DNA of 60,316 nucleotides from Cryobacterium breve. Lineage in GTDB: Bacteria; Actinomycetota; Actinomycetes; Actinomycetales; Microbacteriaceae. The position numbers and the translations under genes were made by a program. The notes below the pieces were generated by a model. That model had not been told where the DNA came from. It saw nothing but the letters and a program-made list of their open reading frames with translations, and did not search any database. The stretch is taken from assembly GCF_004402375.1 (NCBI RefSeq), contig NZ_SOGJ01000020.1:1-60316 (forward strand), given 5' to 3'. Each line of letters starts with the position of its first letter. Position 1 is the stretch's first letter. This document shows positions 6,611 through 15,412 of this stretch, in pieces.

Positions 6611-7194
6611 TGGGCATCGCGGCGTCGGCCGACATCGACCCGAGCGCCGTGATCGGCCCCGGCTGCCTGATTAGCACTCTGGTGCAGGTGGGTGCATACG
6701 CGCGGCTCGGACCGGACTGCGTTCTCGGTCGCGGCGCCTACATCGGCCCCGGTGTTGTCGTCGGAAGGCACTGCACGATCCAGGACTACGCGATCGTCTC
6801 TGAGCCGTCCCTGCTCGAAGACGGGGTCTTCGTCGGCGCGGCGGCGGTCTTCAGCAACGACGCTCATCCGCGGGCCGTCACTCCCGACGGAACGCGCAAG
6901 GCGATCGACGAGCGGGACCTGGTCGGGGTGACCGTGCGCACGGGGGCGTCAATCGGCGCCCACGCGGTGTGCATCGCGCCGCTCACAATCGGGCGCTGGG
7001 CCATGGTGGCAGCCGGTGCGGTGGTCACCGAGGATGTCCCCGACTACGCCTTGGTTGCCGGCGTGCCTGCTCGGCGCATCGGCTGGGTCGGGCGCAGCGG
7101 CATGCCACTCCGGGCTGGAGGCGACGGTCGACTCGTCTGCCCGGTCACCGGCGAGAAATACATCGAGCACGACGGCCTGCTCACGCGCACATGA
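6610..7194 (+). CDS. Hexapeptide-repeat (left-handed beta-helix) acyltransferase
   Basis: 194 residues, nearly all imperfect hexapeptide repeats ([LIV]-G-x4): ASADIDPSAVIGPGCLIS, RLGPDCVLGRGAYIGPGVVVG, TGASIGAHAVCIAPLTIG, then AGAVVTEDVPDYALVAGVPAR, the classic C-terminal cap of sugar O- or N-acetyltransferases (WbbJ/PglD type). ATG 6610 is chosen because it overlaps the leader ORF stop and begins at the first repeat. Its place beside the exopolysaccharide genes suggests it acylates a sugar or nucleotide sugar of that polymer. The exact substrate cannot be read from the sequence. Confidence 0.85.
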   Translation: MGIAASADIDPSAVIGPGCLISTLVQVGAYARLGPDCVLGRGAYIGPGVVVGRHCTIQDYAIVSEPSLLEDGVFVGAAAVFSNDAHPRAVTPDGTRKAIDERDLVGVTVRTGASIGAHAVCIAPLTIGRWAMVAAGAVVTEDVPDYALVAGVPARRIGWVGRSGMPLRAGGDGRLVCPVTGEKYIEHDGLLTRT

Positions 7195-7204
7195 CCGGTC
7201 GGCG

Positions 7205-8086
7205 CTAAAGCTCGGTGTCGGTCGGTGCGAACGTGTCGCAGCTGCCGGCACCGTCGGTGAAGCCGGTCTGGAACCACCGTTGGCGCTGCGCGCTGGAGCC
7301 GTGGGTCCACGCCTCCGGGTTGACCTGGCCCTGCATGGACTCCTGGATGCGGTCGTCGCCGATCGCGGATGCCGCACTGAGCGCATCCTGGATCTGCGCC
7401 TCCGTGATGGGCTTCAGGAAGGGCACTCCACCGTCGTCACGAGTGTCGGAGGCAGCCCCGGCCCAGGCGCCGGCGAAGCAGTCGGCCTGAAGTTCGACTC
7501 TTACCGCGGCGGAGCCGTCCCCGGTCTGGCCATCCTGGGAGGCCGCGAGGGTCCCTTCCAGATTCTGGATGTGGTGACCCCATTCGTGCGCCAGGACATA
7601 CATTTCGGCGAGGGAACCGCCGGAGGCGCCGAAGCGGGTGCGCAAGTCGCCGAAGAACGCGGTGTCGATGTAAATGGTCGCGTCCGGCGGGCAGTAGAAC
7701 GGCCCGGTGGCGCTCGTAGCCCCGCCGCACGCCGTTCCGACGCTGTCGGTGAACAGCGCGACCGGCGGCTGCTGGTACTCGGTTCCACGGGTGGGCAGTT
7801 CCTCGCCCCAGAACACGTCCAGAGACGCCGCGGCGCCCTTCATCCGGCACTCGACGTCCTCGTTCGCCTGGGCGCCGGTCGTGCACTCGGACAGGTTGGA
7901 CACGCTGCCGCCGTCGGCGGGCTGCGTGCCACCGCCGGCCAAGCCGCTCAAGTCGACCCCCAGAACCTGGGAAAGCAGGAACAGGACGATGACTCCCACC
8001 CCACCTCCGCCCACGGCGATTCCCGTATTGCGGCCCCGTTTGCTGACCCGGCCGCCGCCGATGTTCGCGTTGTCGTTGAACGTCAT
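7205..8086 (-). CDS. Neutral zinc metallopeptidase, YpfJ family
   Basis: 293 residues. The N-terminus RVSKRGRNTG is followed by one hydrophobic segment (IAVGGGGVGVIVLFLLSQVLGV) with the bulk outside the membrane. The family motif HEWGHHIQN (HExxH-like zinc site) lies mid-protein, followed by ELQADCFAGAWAG with the third ligand region (E-x3-D), and C-terminal WFQTGF. Members are widespread putative secreted metalloproteases of poorly known substrate. It is convergent with the acyltransferase gene and looks unrelated to polysaccharide synthesis. Confidence 0.9.
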   Translation of the reverse strand: MTFNDNANIGGGRVSKRGRNTGIAVGGGGVGVIVLFLLSQVLGVDLSGLAGGGTQPADGGSVSNLSECTTGAQANEDVECRMKGAAASLDVFWGEELPTRGTEYQQPPVALFTDSVGTACGGATSATGPFYCPPDATIYIDTAFFGDLRTRFGASGGSLAEMYVLAHEWGHHIQNLEGTLAASQDGQTGDGSAAVRVELQADCFAGAWAGAASDTRDDGGVPFLKPITEAQIQDALSAASAIGDDRIQESMQGQVNPEAWTHGSSAQRQRWFQTGFTDGAGSCDTFAPTDTEL

Positions 8087-8318
8087 GGAGAAACGCTACC
8101 CGGTGATGCGGGTCCTCTGTGCCGGCGCGAGATGCGAGTTTGCACCTGCGGATGACCGGCCTGTGCATGCCAACTCGTCCTACCCCCCATTCGGGGCCCG
8201 AGCCATCCTGGGCGTTCGGGGGTATGGTCTCCCCGCAAGCAGTTGATTTTCCAGCACGTATTTGTCAGCCCGGGTGGCCCGTTCCCTAGACAGGCACCCC
8301 CGGGTGAATCCCATTCCG

Positions 8319-8341
8319 CTCTGTAAACCCGAAATGCAGAG
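8319..8341 (+). promoter_or_regulatory. Conserved leader hairpin, copy 2
   Basis: CTCTG (8319-8323) and CAGAG (8337-8341) enclose a 13-nt loop with AACCCGAA. The 3' arm forms part of the ribosome site GCAGAGGA for the leader start GTG 8348. Arms differ from copy 1 by compensating changes. Confidence 0.5.
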
Positions 8342-8347
8342 GACCCC

Positions 8348-8473
8348 GTGAACACGTTTGCTACGTGTCGACGTGTTCGTCGACCCTTTTTTGAAGGCCC
8401 CACCCCGGCCGAGCCCCCAGCGCTGCACTGCGCCCGCCAGCGAACCTTCGGTGGCGGGGTGAGCACACGGTGA
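8348..8473 (+). CDS. Short leader ORF (41 aa) coupled to the glycosylphosphotransferase
   Basis: GTG start 6 nt after AGAGGA, 41 codons, stop TGA overlapping the GTG of the next gene (GTGA). The peptide begins MNTFATCRRVRRPFF; the Arg-rich part is encoded by the arms of the terminator hairpin at 8367-8392. The downstream half is Pro/Ala-rich without obvious features. Similar in start, motif and position to the leader at 6530. It looks like a regulatory leader rather than a functional protein. Confidence 0.6.
   Translation: MNTFATCRRVRRPFFEGPTPAEPPALHCARQRTFGGGVSTR
8367..8392 (+). terminator. Attenuator-like terminator inside the leader ORF
   Basis: A perfect 7-bp stem GTCGACG/CGTCGAC with a TGTT tetraloop, then CC and six T. 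It lies inside the leader ORF, upstream of the exopolysaccharide genes. A competing pairing exists: GAACACG (8350-8356) with CGTGTTC (8372-8378), or ACACGT (8352-8357) with ACGTGT (8363-8368). Either would break the terminator stem, as in a transcription attenuator. Confidence 0.6.
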
Positions 8474-10008
8474 CGGATCCACGACCGCGCCTGTCCTTCG
8501 CCGGGCGTCTCCCCAGTGCCCAGCCGAAGCTTGCCCTGGTGCCGGCACCGACGCTCACGAAGCCGGTCACGGTCGACGCGAGGTCCTCCGGTCTGGTCTG
8601 GGCCCGACAATTTCGCGCAAAACTTTTGATAAGCGACGTGGGCATCGTCATGATCGCGGTCACGACCGCCCTGATCGTCAGGTTCCGCGGGGAGGATGCC
8701 CGGGCATCCGTCGGCGGATATCAGGCCGACTACTGGCTGGTCGCGCTGCTTATCGCCCTGAGCTGGATCGCTACCCTGGGGGCCTTCCACACCAGAGACT
8801 CGCGCGTCATCGGTATCGGGGCCACCGAATACAAGCAGGTGATCAACGCGAGCGCGATCGCTTTCGGTCTCCTTGCCATCGGCTTCCTGGCGTTCCAGGT
8901 CGACGTTGCGCGCGGCTTCTTCGTGCTCGCTCTCCCTCTCGGCATTTGCGGCCTCGTCTTGGAACGCTGGCTGTGGCGGCGGTGGTTGCTGCGCCAGAGG
9001 CTGTTCGGCCATTACCTCGCGCGCGTCATCGTGGTCGGCAATCGCCCCGATGTCGAATATGTGGTCGGACAGATCGAGAATGCCGGCGCCACCTATTACG
9101 TGGTGGGGGTCGCACTCGCGAACGGTTCGATGGCACCGGTGAAGAGCGAAAGCCGAACGATCCCCGTGGTTTCCGACCCCGCGCACGTTGCGGTCGCGGC
9201 CTCCGATCTTGCTGTAGACACGGTGATCGTCGCGGGCCAGCCCACTGGAGGGAGCGAGTACATCCGCAACCTCGGCTGGCAGCTGGAGGGAACTTCTGCA
9301 GACTTGGTCTTGTCCAACCAGCTCACGGATGTCGCCGGTCCCCGCATTCATTTCCGCCCGGTCGAGGGGCTGCCCCTGATCCACGTGGAGATACCACAAT
9401 TCGAGGGCGCAAGGCATGTGCTCAAACGCGTCCTTGATATCGGCGTGTCCGGAATCTCGATTCTATTTTTCTGGCCGCTCCTGGTGGCCATCTCGATTGC
9501 GGTCAAGATCGACTCCCCCGGCCCGGTCCTCTTCCACCAGGAGCGGTGCGGGCGCAATGAGCGCACCTTTCAAATAGTCAAGTTTCGCTCCATGGTTCAG
9601 ACGGCAGAGGACGACCTCGCAGGTTTGCTCGACCAGAACGAGGCATCCGGGGCCCTATTCAAGATTCGCAATGACCCGCGCATCACCCGGGTGGGTCGCG
9701 TGCTCCGAAAGTACTCGCTGGACGAATTGCCTCAGCTCTGGAACATCCTGGTCGGGAACATGAGCCTCGTCGGCCCGCGCCCGCCACTTCCGGTGGAGGT
9801 CGAAGCCTATGAAACCCACGTGCACCGGCGCCTCTACATCAAACCGGGCCTGACGGGGATGTGGCAGGTCAACGGCCGCTCGAACCTGAGCTGGGAGGAC
9901 AGCGTGCGGCTGGACCTCTACTACGTCGAAAATTGGTCGTTGGCCGGTGACCTGATCATCATCTGGCGCACCTTCAAAACAGTCATGCGACCGGTGGGTG
10001 CGTACTGA
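8470..10008 (+). CDS. Polyprenyl glycosylphosphotransferase (initiating enzyme of exopolysaccharide synthesis)
   Basis: 512 residues, WbaP/CpsE type. The N-terminal half has about four membrane segments and a Rossmann-like soluble domain (RVIVVGNRPDVEYVVGQI). The C-terminal bacterial sugar transferase domain begins KRVLDIGVSGISI and contains SPGPVLFHQERCGRN, FKIRNDPRITRVGRVLRKYS, SLDELPQLWNIL and MSLVGPRPPLPVEV. It moves a sugar-1-phosphate from a nucleotide sugar to undecaprenyl phosphate at the inner face of the membrane. First structural gene of a plus-strand run to 13969, coupled to a leader ORF with an attenuator-like hairpin, so it is the likely control point of the pathway. Confidence 0.93.
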   Translation: MTDPRPRLSFAGRLPSAQPKLALVPAPTLTKPVTVDARSSGLVWARQFRAKLLISDVGIVMIAVTTALIVRFRGEDARASVGGYQADYWLVALLIALSWIATLGAFHTRDSRVIGIGATEYKQVINASAIAFGLLAIGFLAFQVDVARGFFVLALPLGICGLVLERWLWRRWLLRQRLFGHYLARVIVVGNRPDVEYVVGQIENAGATYYVVGVALANGSMAPVKSESRTIPVVSDPAHVAVAASDLAVDTVIVAGQPTGGSEYIRNLGWQLEGTSADLVLSNQLTDVAGPRIHFRPVEGLPLIHVEIPQFEGARHVLKRVLDIGVSGISILFFWPLLVAISIAVKIDSPGPVLFHQERCGRNERTFQIVKFRSMVQTAEDDLAGLLDQNEASGALFKIRNDPRITRVGRVLRKYSLDELPQLWNILVGNMSLVGPRPPLPVEVEAYETHVHRRLYIKPGLTGMWQVNGRSNLSWEDSVRLDLYYVENWSLAGDLIIIWRTFKTVMRPVGAY

Positions 10009-10046
10009 TGGCCATCGAAAGAGCAACGATCAACGGAGGTAACCTC

Positions 10047-10517
10047 GTGACACGAACAGTCGGCTACGCTGGCGGGGCTTTCGACCTGTTCCACATCGGC
10101 CACCTCAACATCCTCAAGCACGCGAAGAGCCAGTGCGACTACTTGTTCGCCGGCGTGCTGTCTGACGAAATGCTCCTGACGACCAAGGGCGCCCCACCCG
10201 TTGTGCCGTTGGCCGAGAGGCTTGAGATCGTTCGTCACATCGCCTTCGTCGATGAAGCGGTACCTGAGGTCTCCGCAGACAAAATGGACACCTGGCGCAC
10301 GCTTCACTTCGACGTCTACTTCAAAGGCGACGATTGGAAGGGCACCGAGAAAGGTCGCCTGCTGGAGCGCCGGTTCGCCGAGGTCGGCGTAGAAGTCATC
10401 TACTTTCCCTATACCGTTTCGACCTCGAGCACGGCCCTCCGGCTTGCGCTGAAGGCTCTGGCCCCCAACGCGGCAGATTATCGACCGGTTCATGACTACA
10501 GCAACAGTGAGCGATAG
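10047..10517 (+). CDS. Glycerol-3-phosphate cytidylyltransferase-like protein (TagD type)
   Basis: 156 residues. [21 protein letters not shown] carries the HxGH nucleotide-binding motif, and [11 protein letters not shown] resembles the family's second substrate motif; the later [14 protein letters not shown] matches the RTxGISTT region with substitutions (ISTT to TSST). The family activates a phosphorylated alcohol with CTP; CDP-glycerol is the likeliest product, CDP-ethanolamine or a heptose nucleotide the alternatives. GTG 10047 is preferred over ATG 10008 because GGAGGT lies 6 nt upstream of it. It lies between the initiating transferase and gmd in one operon, so the activated group probably decorates the polymer. 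Confidence 0.82.
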   Translation: MTRTVGYAGGAFDLFHIGHLNILKHAKSQCDYLFAGVLSDEMLLTTKGAPPVVPLAERLEIVRHIAFVDEAVPEVSADKMDTWRTLHFDVYFKGDDWKGTEKGRLLERRFAEVGVEVIYFPYTVSTSSTALRLALKALAPNAADYRPVHDYSNSER

Positions 10518-10524
10518 GACGATC

Positions 10525-11649
10525 ATGGTGTCGAAAAGGGCGTTGATCACCGGGGTAACCGGCCAGGACGGCTCCTATCTGGCCGAGTTCCTCCTGTCCA
10601 TGGGCTATGAGGTTCACGGCCTCAAGCGCCGGTCGTCGCAGCTCAACACCCAGCGAATCGATCACATCTATCAGGACCCGCACGAGCACAACGCGCGTTT
10701 TTTCCTGCATTTCGGAGATCTGTCCGATTCGTCGAACCTCACCCGAATTATTCAGGAGGTGCAGCCGGACGAGATCTACAACCTCGGTGCACAGTCCCAT
10801 GTTGCAGTGAGCTTCGAAATGCCCGAGTACACCGCTGACATCGATGCCCTGGGCACTCTGCGGCTCCTGGAAGCGGTGAGATTGCTGGGGATGACGGATA
10901 GGGTCAGGTTCTACCAAGCCTCGACATCTGAACTGTACGGGTTGGTCCGGGAGACACCTCAAAGCGAGATCACTCCCTTCTATCCGCGTTCTCCGTATGC
11001 GGTCGCCAAGTTGTACGCCTATTGGATGACGGTTAATTACCGAGAGTCCTACGGGATGTACGCCTGCAACGGGATTCTGTTCAATCACGAATCCCCACGC
11101 CGCGGCGAGACATTCGTGACGAGGAAGATCACCCGGGCCATCGCCAACATCGCCCAGGGTCTCGAGTCCTGCCTGTTCCTCGGAAATCTGAACTCTCTGC
11201 GCGACTGGGGGCACGCACGCGACTACGTTCGTCTCCAATGGATGATGCTGCAGCAGGATTCGCCGGAGGACTTCGTGATCGCCACGGGAGTTCAGTATTC
11301 GGTGCGAGAATTCGTCGAATGGTCGGCGAGCGAGGCTGGAATCACCCTGCGATTCGAGGGTCAAGGCCTGAACGAGATCGGCATCGTCGACAGCGTGGCC
11401 GGGGATCTCACGCCGGCTGTGCGCCCCGGTGACGTTATCGTGCGAGTCGATCCCCGTTACTTCCGACCCGCCGAAGTTGAGACCCTGCTCGGCGACTCGA
11501 CACGTGCCCGTCTCAAGCTGGGCTGGCTGCCGGAGATAAGCGTTCGAGAGATGTGCGCGGAAATGGTCGCCTCAGACCTGGTGATCGCACAGAAGACCGC
11601 CCTCTTGAAAAGTCACGGTTTCCCGTCCCTCGTGTCCCTGGAGGGCTGA
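10525..11649 (+). CDS. gmd: GDP-mannose 4,6-dehydratase
   Basis: 374 residues, short-chain dehydrogenase fold. NAD(P) motif [14 protein letters not shown], then [15 protein letters not shown], catalytic block STSELYG and [10 protein letters not shown] with Tyr and Lys, and [16 protein letters not shown]. These are signatures of Gmd rather than other dehydratases. It converts GDP-mannose to GDP-4-keto-6-deoxymannose. ATG 10525 is chosen since the Rossmann strand starts right after it; it lies 7 nt after the cytidylyltransferase stop. Its stop overlaps the start of fcl, whose product uses its product. Confidence 0.95.
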   Translation: MVSKRALITGVTGQDGSYLAEFLLSMGYEVHGLKRRSSQLNTQRIDHIYQDPHEHNARFFLHFGDLSDSSNLTRIIQEVQPDEIYNLGAQSHVAVSFEMPEYTADIDALGTLRLLEAVRLLGMTDRVRFYQASTSELYGLVRETPQSEITPFYPRSPYAVAKLYAYWMTVNYRESYGMYACNGILFNHESPRRGETFVTRKITRAIANIAQGLESCLFLGNLNSLRDWGHARDYVRLQWMMLQQDSPEDFVIATGVQYSVREFVEWSASEAGITLRFEGQGLNEIGIVDSVAGDLTPAVRPGDVIVRVDPRYFRPAEVETLLGDSTRARLKLGWLPEISVREMCAEMVASDLVIAQKTALLKSHGFPSLVSLEG

Positions 11650-12626
11650 TGGCCCGAGAACCCGGCGCTGCTGTCTATGTCGCCGGACACAACGGGATGG
11701 TGGGGTCGGCGATCGTGCGACGGCTCATGTCGTTGGGCTACGTGAACATTGTGACCGCCCTCCACTCTGAGCTCGACCTTGTCGACCAGCGAGCCGTTCA
11801 AGCCTTCTTCGACCGCAATCGCATCGACCAGGTCTACCTCGCTGCCGCGAAAGTCGGCGGGATTATTGCCAACAACTCCTCACCGGCCGATTTCATCTAT
11901 GACAACCTGCTGATCGAGGCGAACATCATCAAGTCTTCACACGACTTCGGAGTTCCGAAGCTCCTCTTCCTCGGTTCGTCCTGCATCTATCCCCGGCTAG
12001 CCGACCAGCCGATACGCGAAGAGGCGCTGATGGCCGGTGAATTGGAACCGACGAACGAGCCGTACGCCGTGGCGAAAATCGCAGGAATCAAACTCTGCGA
12101 GAGCTTCAATCGTCAATACGGGCGCGATTATCGCAGCGTGATGCCCTCGAATCTCTATGGTCCCGGCGACAACTACCACGCATCCTTCAGCCATGTCATC
12201 CCCGGTTTACTCCGGCGTTTTCACGATGCACGAGAGCACGGGGAGGCTGAGGTCGTCATCTGGGGAAGCGGCAGTCCGCGACGGGAATTTCTTCATGTCG
12301 ACGATATGGCGGCAGCCAGCGTACATATCATGGAGCTCGATCGGGAGGCGTACCAGACAAGCACGACGCCAATGCTGTCGCACGTCAACGTCGGGACCGG
12401 ATCGGACTGCAGCATCAAAGACCTGGCAATGGCGATCGCGAAAGTCACCGGCTTCACCGGCAAGCTCACTTTCGACACCAGCAAGCCCGACGGCACCCCC
12501 CGAAAGCTGTTGGACGTTTCCCGAATCCGGGCGCTGGGTTGGGAGTCGACGATCGATCTCGAGGACGGCCTTGACGACGCTTACACCTGGTTCGTCTCCC
12601 ACCAGGCCGATTTTCGCGGTCGGTGA
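11649..12626 (+). CDS. fcl: GDP-L-fucose synthase
   Basis: 325 residues. NADP motif [40 protein letters not shown] and the catalytic [16 protein letters not shown] (Tyr, Lys). It performs the epimerase and reductase steps from GDP-4-keto-6-deoxymannose to GDP-L-fucose. ATG 11649 overlaps the gmd stop by one base (TGATG), implying coupled translation. The pair gives the organism its own GDP-fucose supply for the polymer made by this cluster. Confidence 0.95.
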   Translation: MAREPGAAVYVAGHNGMVGSAIVRRLMSLGYVNIVTALHSELDLVDQRAVQAFFDRNRIDQVYLAAAKVGGIIANNSSPADFIYDNLLIEANIIKSSHDFGVPKLLFLGSSCIYPRLADQPIREEALMAGELEPTNEPYAVAKIAGIKLCESFNRQYGRDYRSVMPSNLYGPGDNYHASFSHVIPGLLRRFHDAREHGEAEVVIWGSGSPRREFLHVDDMAAASVHIMELDREAYQTSTTPMLSHVNVGTGSDCSIKDLAMAIAKVTGFTGKLTFDTSKPDGTPRKLLDVSRIRALGWESTIDLEDGLDDAYTWFVSHQADFRGR

Positions 12627-13969
12627 GCACGATCATGAGAGTTACCGTCGTCGGCCTCAACTATCCCCCTGAGCCCACCGGCATCGCCGTCTACACCTCG
12701 GGGCTCTCGGAGGCGCTGGCCGCGACCGGCCACCCGGTCACGGTCATCACCGGCAATCCCCACTACCCGCAATGGCGGATCTATGACGGCTACGGCGGCC
12801 GCAACCGCGTACACGGGTACGAACGGATCAGGGGCGTCAGCGTTACCAGAGTCCATCACGGTGTGCCGTCGGAACCGCGCTTGTGGAACCGCCTGGGTAT
12901 GGAACTCAGCTTCGGGGTTCGCGCATTGTTCAGCAATTGGGATAGGCCCGACGTCGCCGTGATGGTCACGCCTGCCCTATTCTCCGTAGCTGCGGCATTG
13001 CTGCGCGCGCGCCTGTTCCACATCAACACCTGCATTTGGGTGCAGGACATTTATAGCCTCGGAGTGTCCGAAAGCGGAACTGGTGGCCGCCTGGCCACCT
13101 GGCTGCTCCGGCGGATTGAGCGGTCCATCCTCCGCAGGGCGAACACGGTGGTCGTTATCCACGAGCGGTTCAAGCGGTATCTGGTCGAGGACATGGATAT
13201 CGACTGCAACTCCGTACAGGTCGTGCGGAACTGGTGCCACACGGGAAACCCGAACGCCCTCGACCGGCAAGAAGTGCGTTCCTCACACGGATGGAAGGCG
13301 GACGATATCGTCGTTCTCCACGCGGGCAACATGGGTGCCAAGCAGGCCCTTGAGAACGTTGTCCACGCTTCTGAGATCGCAGAGGAGCGGGGATCGAGAG
13401 TGAGGTTCGTTCTCCTCGGTGATGGGAACCAACGGCACCGACTCGAAGCCATGGGAGGGAACCCGCATCTCGAATTCATCGATCCCCTTCCCGAAGACGC
13501 GTTCCAGGCGGCCCTCTCGGCCGCGGACATCCTGCTCGTCAATGAGCGGCCTGGCTTGACGGAGATGTGCGTGCCGAGCAAACTCACGACCTACTTCAAC
13601 ACGGGGTTGCCCGTCATCGCGGCCACTGATGCATCCAGTGTCACCGCTGAGGAGCTCGCCTTGGCCGGCGGCGGAGTCAGAATCAACGCCGCAGTCCCCG
13701 GCGATCTGGTGGACGCGGCCGAGATGCTCGGTGGCGATGCAGAGTCTTCGGCCGCATACGGCGCGGCCGGTCAGCGATTCTCGGCCGCCTTCCTCTCGTC
13801 GGATTCTGCACTCAGCAGGTTTCGAGCGATCCTGGAGCAGGGGGCATCCGTCGGCCGCGTCAGGGTAAGGAGAAACTGGTGGTCACGGCGGCAGCCAGAC
13901 CAGCAGGGGATCCGCAACGATCAGCTGACGACGATTGATCTGAACTCGACCGGCGGTTCGCCCGGATAG
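12623..13969 (+). CDS. Glycosyltransferase family 4, WcaI-like
   Basis: 448 residues, GT-B fold. The N-terminal [20 protein letters not shown] is typical of WcaI-type (colanic acid, probable fucosyl) transferases. The donor-site region [22 protein letters not shown] lies in the C-terminal domain. Starts at GTG 12623, overlapping the fcl stop by four bases. Being coupled to fcl it is a good candidate for the fucosyltransferase (inference). The last 49 bp overlap the 3' end of the convergent GDPD-like gene, and the tail after residue 410 is basic and poorly conserved in appearance. Confidence 0.88.
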   Translation: MSTIMRVTVVGLNYPPEPTGIAVYTSGLSEALAATGHPVTVITGNPHYPQWRIYDGYGGRNRVHGYERIRGVSVTRVHHGVPSEPRLWNRLGMELSFGVRALFSNWDRPDVAVMVTPALFSVAAALLRARLFHINTCIWVQDIYSLGVSESGTGGRLATWLLRRIERSILRRANTVVVIHERFKRYLVEDMDIDCNSVQVVRNWCHTGNPNALDRQEVRSSHGWKADDIVVLHAGNMGAKQALENVVHASEIAEERGSRVRFVLLGDGNQRHRLEAMGGNPHLEFIDPLPEDAFQAALSAADILLVNERPGLTEMCVPSKLTTYFNTGLPVIAATDASSVTAEELALAGGGVRINAAVPGDLVDAAEMLGGDAESSAAYGAAGQRFSAAFLSSDSALSRFRAILEQGASVGRVRVRRNWWSRRQPDQQGIRNDQLTTIDLNSTGGSPG

Positions 13970-15348
13970 TTCTTGCAGAGCCAGAAATAGCCTCCCCGGT
14001 TGCTCGCATCATCGATTTCCATCGACCAGCCTTCGCCGTCGAGCCGCAGGATGCGAATGCTGTTGGCCAGGACTTCGAGCTGGAGGCGCACCCATTCCGC
14101 CGCCCGGGGAGGGGCAGTAGCCATCATTTTGAGCCGAGTGCCGTCGGTCGAACCAGCAGCCCGACTGAACAGTTCGAGGGACCCATTGGCTCGGAGAACC
14201 AGGTGGTAGCCGGACACGTCAGTGGCCACCCTGACGCGGTACGGCCGGTCGTCAGCGATGCCAAAGGCGATCCCGGCGTGCTGCTCTGCCCTCGGAAGCG
14301 ACCCTGGCCAGCGCAGCTCACACGTGATCCGATACGAGCCTGGACCCACCGGACACATTGAGCCCATCAGGTAGCTCTGCACGTCATGGTGGTCCAATGT
14401 CACGGATCCGGCTTCCCCATCGATCACGGGCTGCACCCGGGTGCCCGCGTCGACTGTCCAAGGCAGGTCGCCAGCGGCTCGCAGTCCCGTTCCGAAGGCG
14501 TCTCCTTGACTCGCAGCGGTCGTCCCCGTCACGTAGGGCAGGTTGGAGCACATCATCCCTGCCACGCCGAGGTCGCTCATCCGGTCACGCATCGAGCGAA
14601 AGTGAACTTCCCACGCAATGACCGGTTTGCCGTAGCCCACCAACGTGGCCACCTGAGCATCCGTCGCCCTGTGTGACACCCCGAGGAGATCGAAACGTGG
14701 CGCAAGTTCATCGGCGCGCTCGTACAGTTCCGGAGTGAAGTATCCCCAGGTCGTGTATCCGTGCTCGTCAACGAGTGCATACTGTGCCGCACCCGCCCAT
14801 TGCTTCCAGATCACATGCTCTGTGGACTGCGGGTAGCTGTCCATGAGCTCCAGCAGGGCTTCCGTGTTGGTGCCTTGCTTGTCCTCGAGAAAGATCACGT
14901 GTGTTGCTGCGAAGGCGTTCAAGACGTCGGCGAGCAGAGGAAGCGGCTGCTGTTTCGCAGCAGGGCCGAGCCAGGCTGTCGCGTCGCTTCGGAGCTGCGA
15001 CAGCTCCTTCCAGGTGACTTCCGCGATCGTGAGGTCGACACCCGTCATCCGTTTGGTCGTCAGATCGTGATGACACACGAACACGCCGTCGGATGTAGCG
15101 CTGACCGAGACTTCGATCGCTGTGGCCCCGCTGCCGATGGAGCGGCTGTACGAATCCAAGCTGTGCTCCACCCAATTGTCTCCGGAGCCACGGTGCGCTA
15201 CATAGAACGGTGTCGTCCGGAGGAGATCTCCGATCGCATATCGTGCAGCAGCCGCCGGTGAAACGGGGACCGAAGGTGCGGGTGCTGCTTGGCAGGCCGA
15301 CAACAGCAGAGACGACGCTCCAACCAGGATGAACTGCCTGCGGCTCAT
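13921..15348 (-). CDS. GDPD-like lipoprotein with C-terminal beta-sandwich domain
   Basis: 475 residues. The lipoprotein signal peptide MSRRQFILVGASSLLLSAC places Cys19 at the lipobox. A glycerophosphodiester phosphodiesterase barrel follows: AHRG (H52, R53), E61, IEV at 78-80, HHD (93-95) and FLEDKQG. In typical members the first metal site is E-x-D; here it reads E79-V-S81, so one ligand is replaced by Ser. From about residue 310 there is a second beta-rich domain resembling laminin-G/GH16-type carbohydrate-binding folds. It may act on glycerophosphodiesters in the wall or in the polymer, or be a binding protein. ATG 15348 is chosen for the lipoprotein signal. Downstream of the large secreted protein, 64 bp away. 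Confidence 0.82.
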   Translation of the reverse strand: MSRRQFILVGASSLLLSACQAAPAPSVPVSPAAAARYAIGDLLRTTPFYVAHRGSGDNWVEHSLDSYSRSIGSGATAIEVSVSATSDGVFVCHHDLTTKRMTGVDLTIAEVTWKELSQLRSDATAWLGPAAKQQPLPLLADVLNAFAATHVIFLEDKQGTNTEALLELMDSYPQSTEHVIWKQWAGAAQYALVDEHGYTTWGYFTPELYERADELAPRFDLLGVSHRATDAQVATLVGYGKPVIAWEVHFRSMRDRMSDLGVAGMMCSNLPYVTGTTAASQGDAFGTGLRAAGDLPWTVDAGTRVQPVIDGEAGSVTLDHHDVQSYLMGSMCPVGPGSYRITCELRWPGSLPRAEQHAGIAFGIADDRPYRVRVATDVSGYHLVLRANGSLELFSRAAGSTDGTRLKMMATAPPRAAEWVRLQLEVLANSIRILRLDGEGWSMEIDDASNRGGYFWLCKNYPGEPPVEFRSIVVS

Positions 15349-15412
15349 CGATGGCCGAGACGGAGCACAGCTGGTCAGAGCAGCGTTCCGTCCCTCGATG
15401 CCGCTCGGCACG

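Noticed and set aside
8083..9417. Minus-strand open frame of 444 codons
   Set aside because: Antisense to the glycosylphosphotransferase; no recognisable motif.
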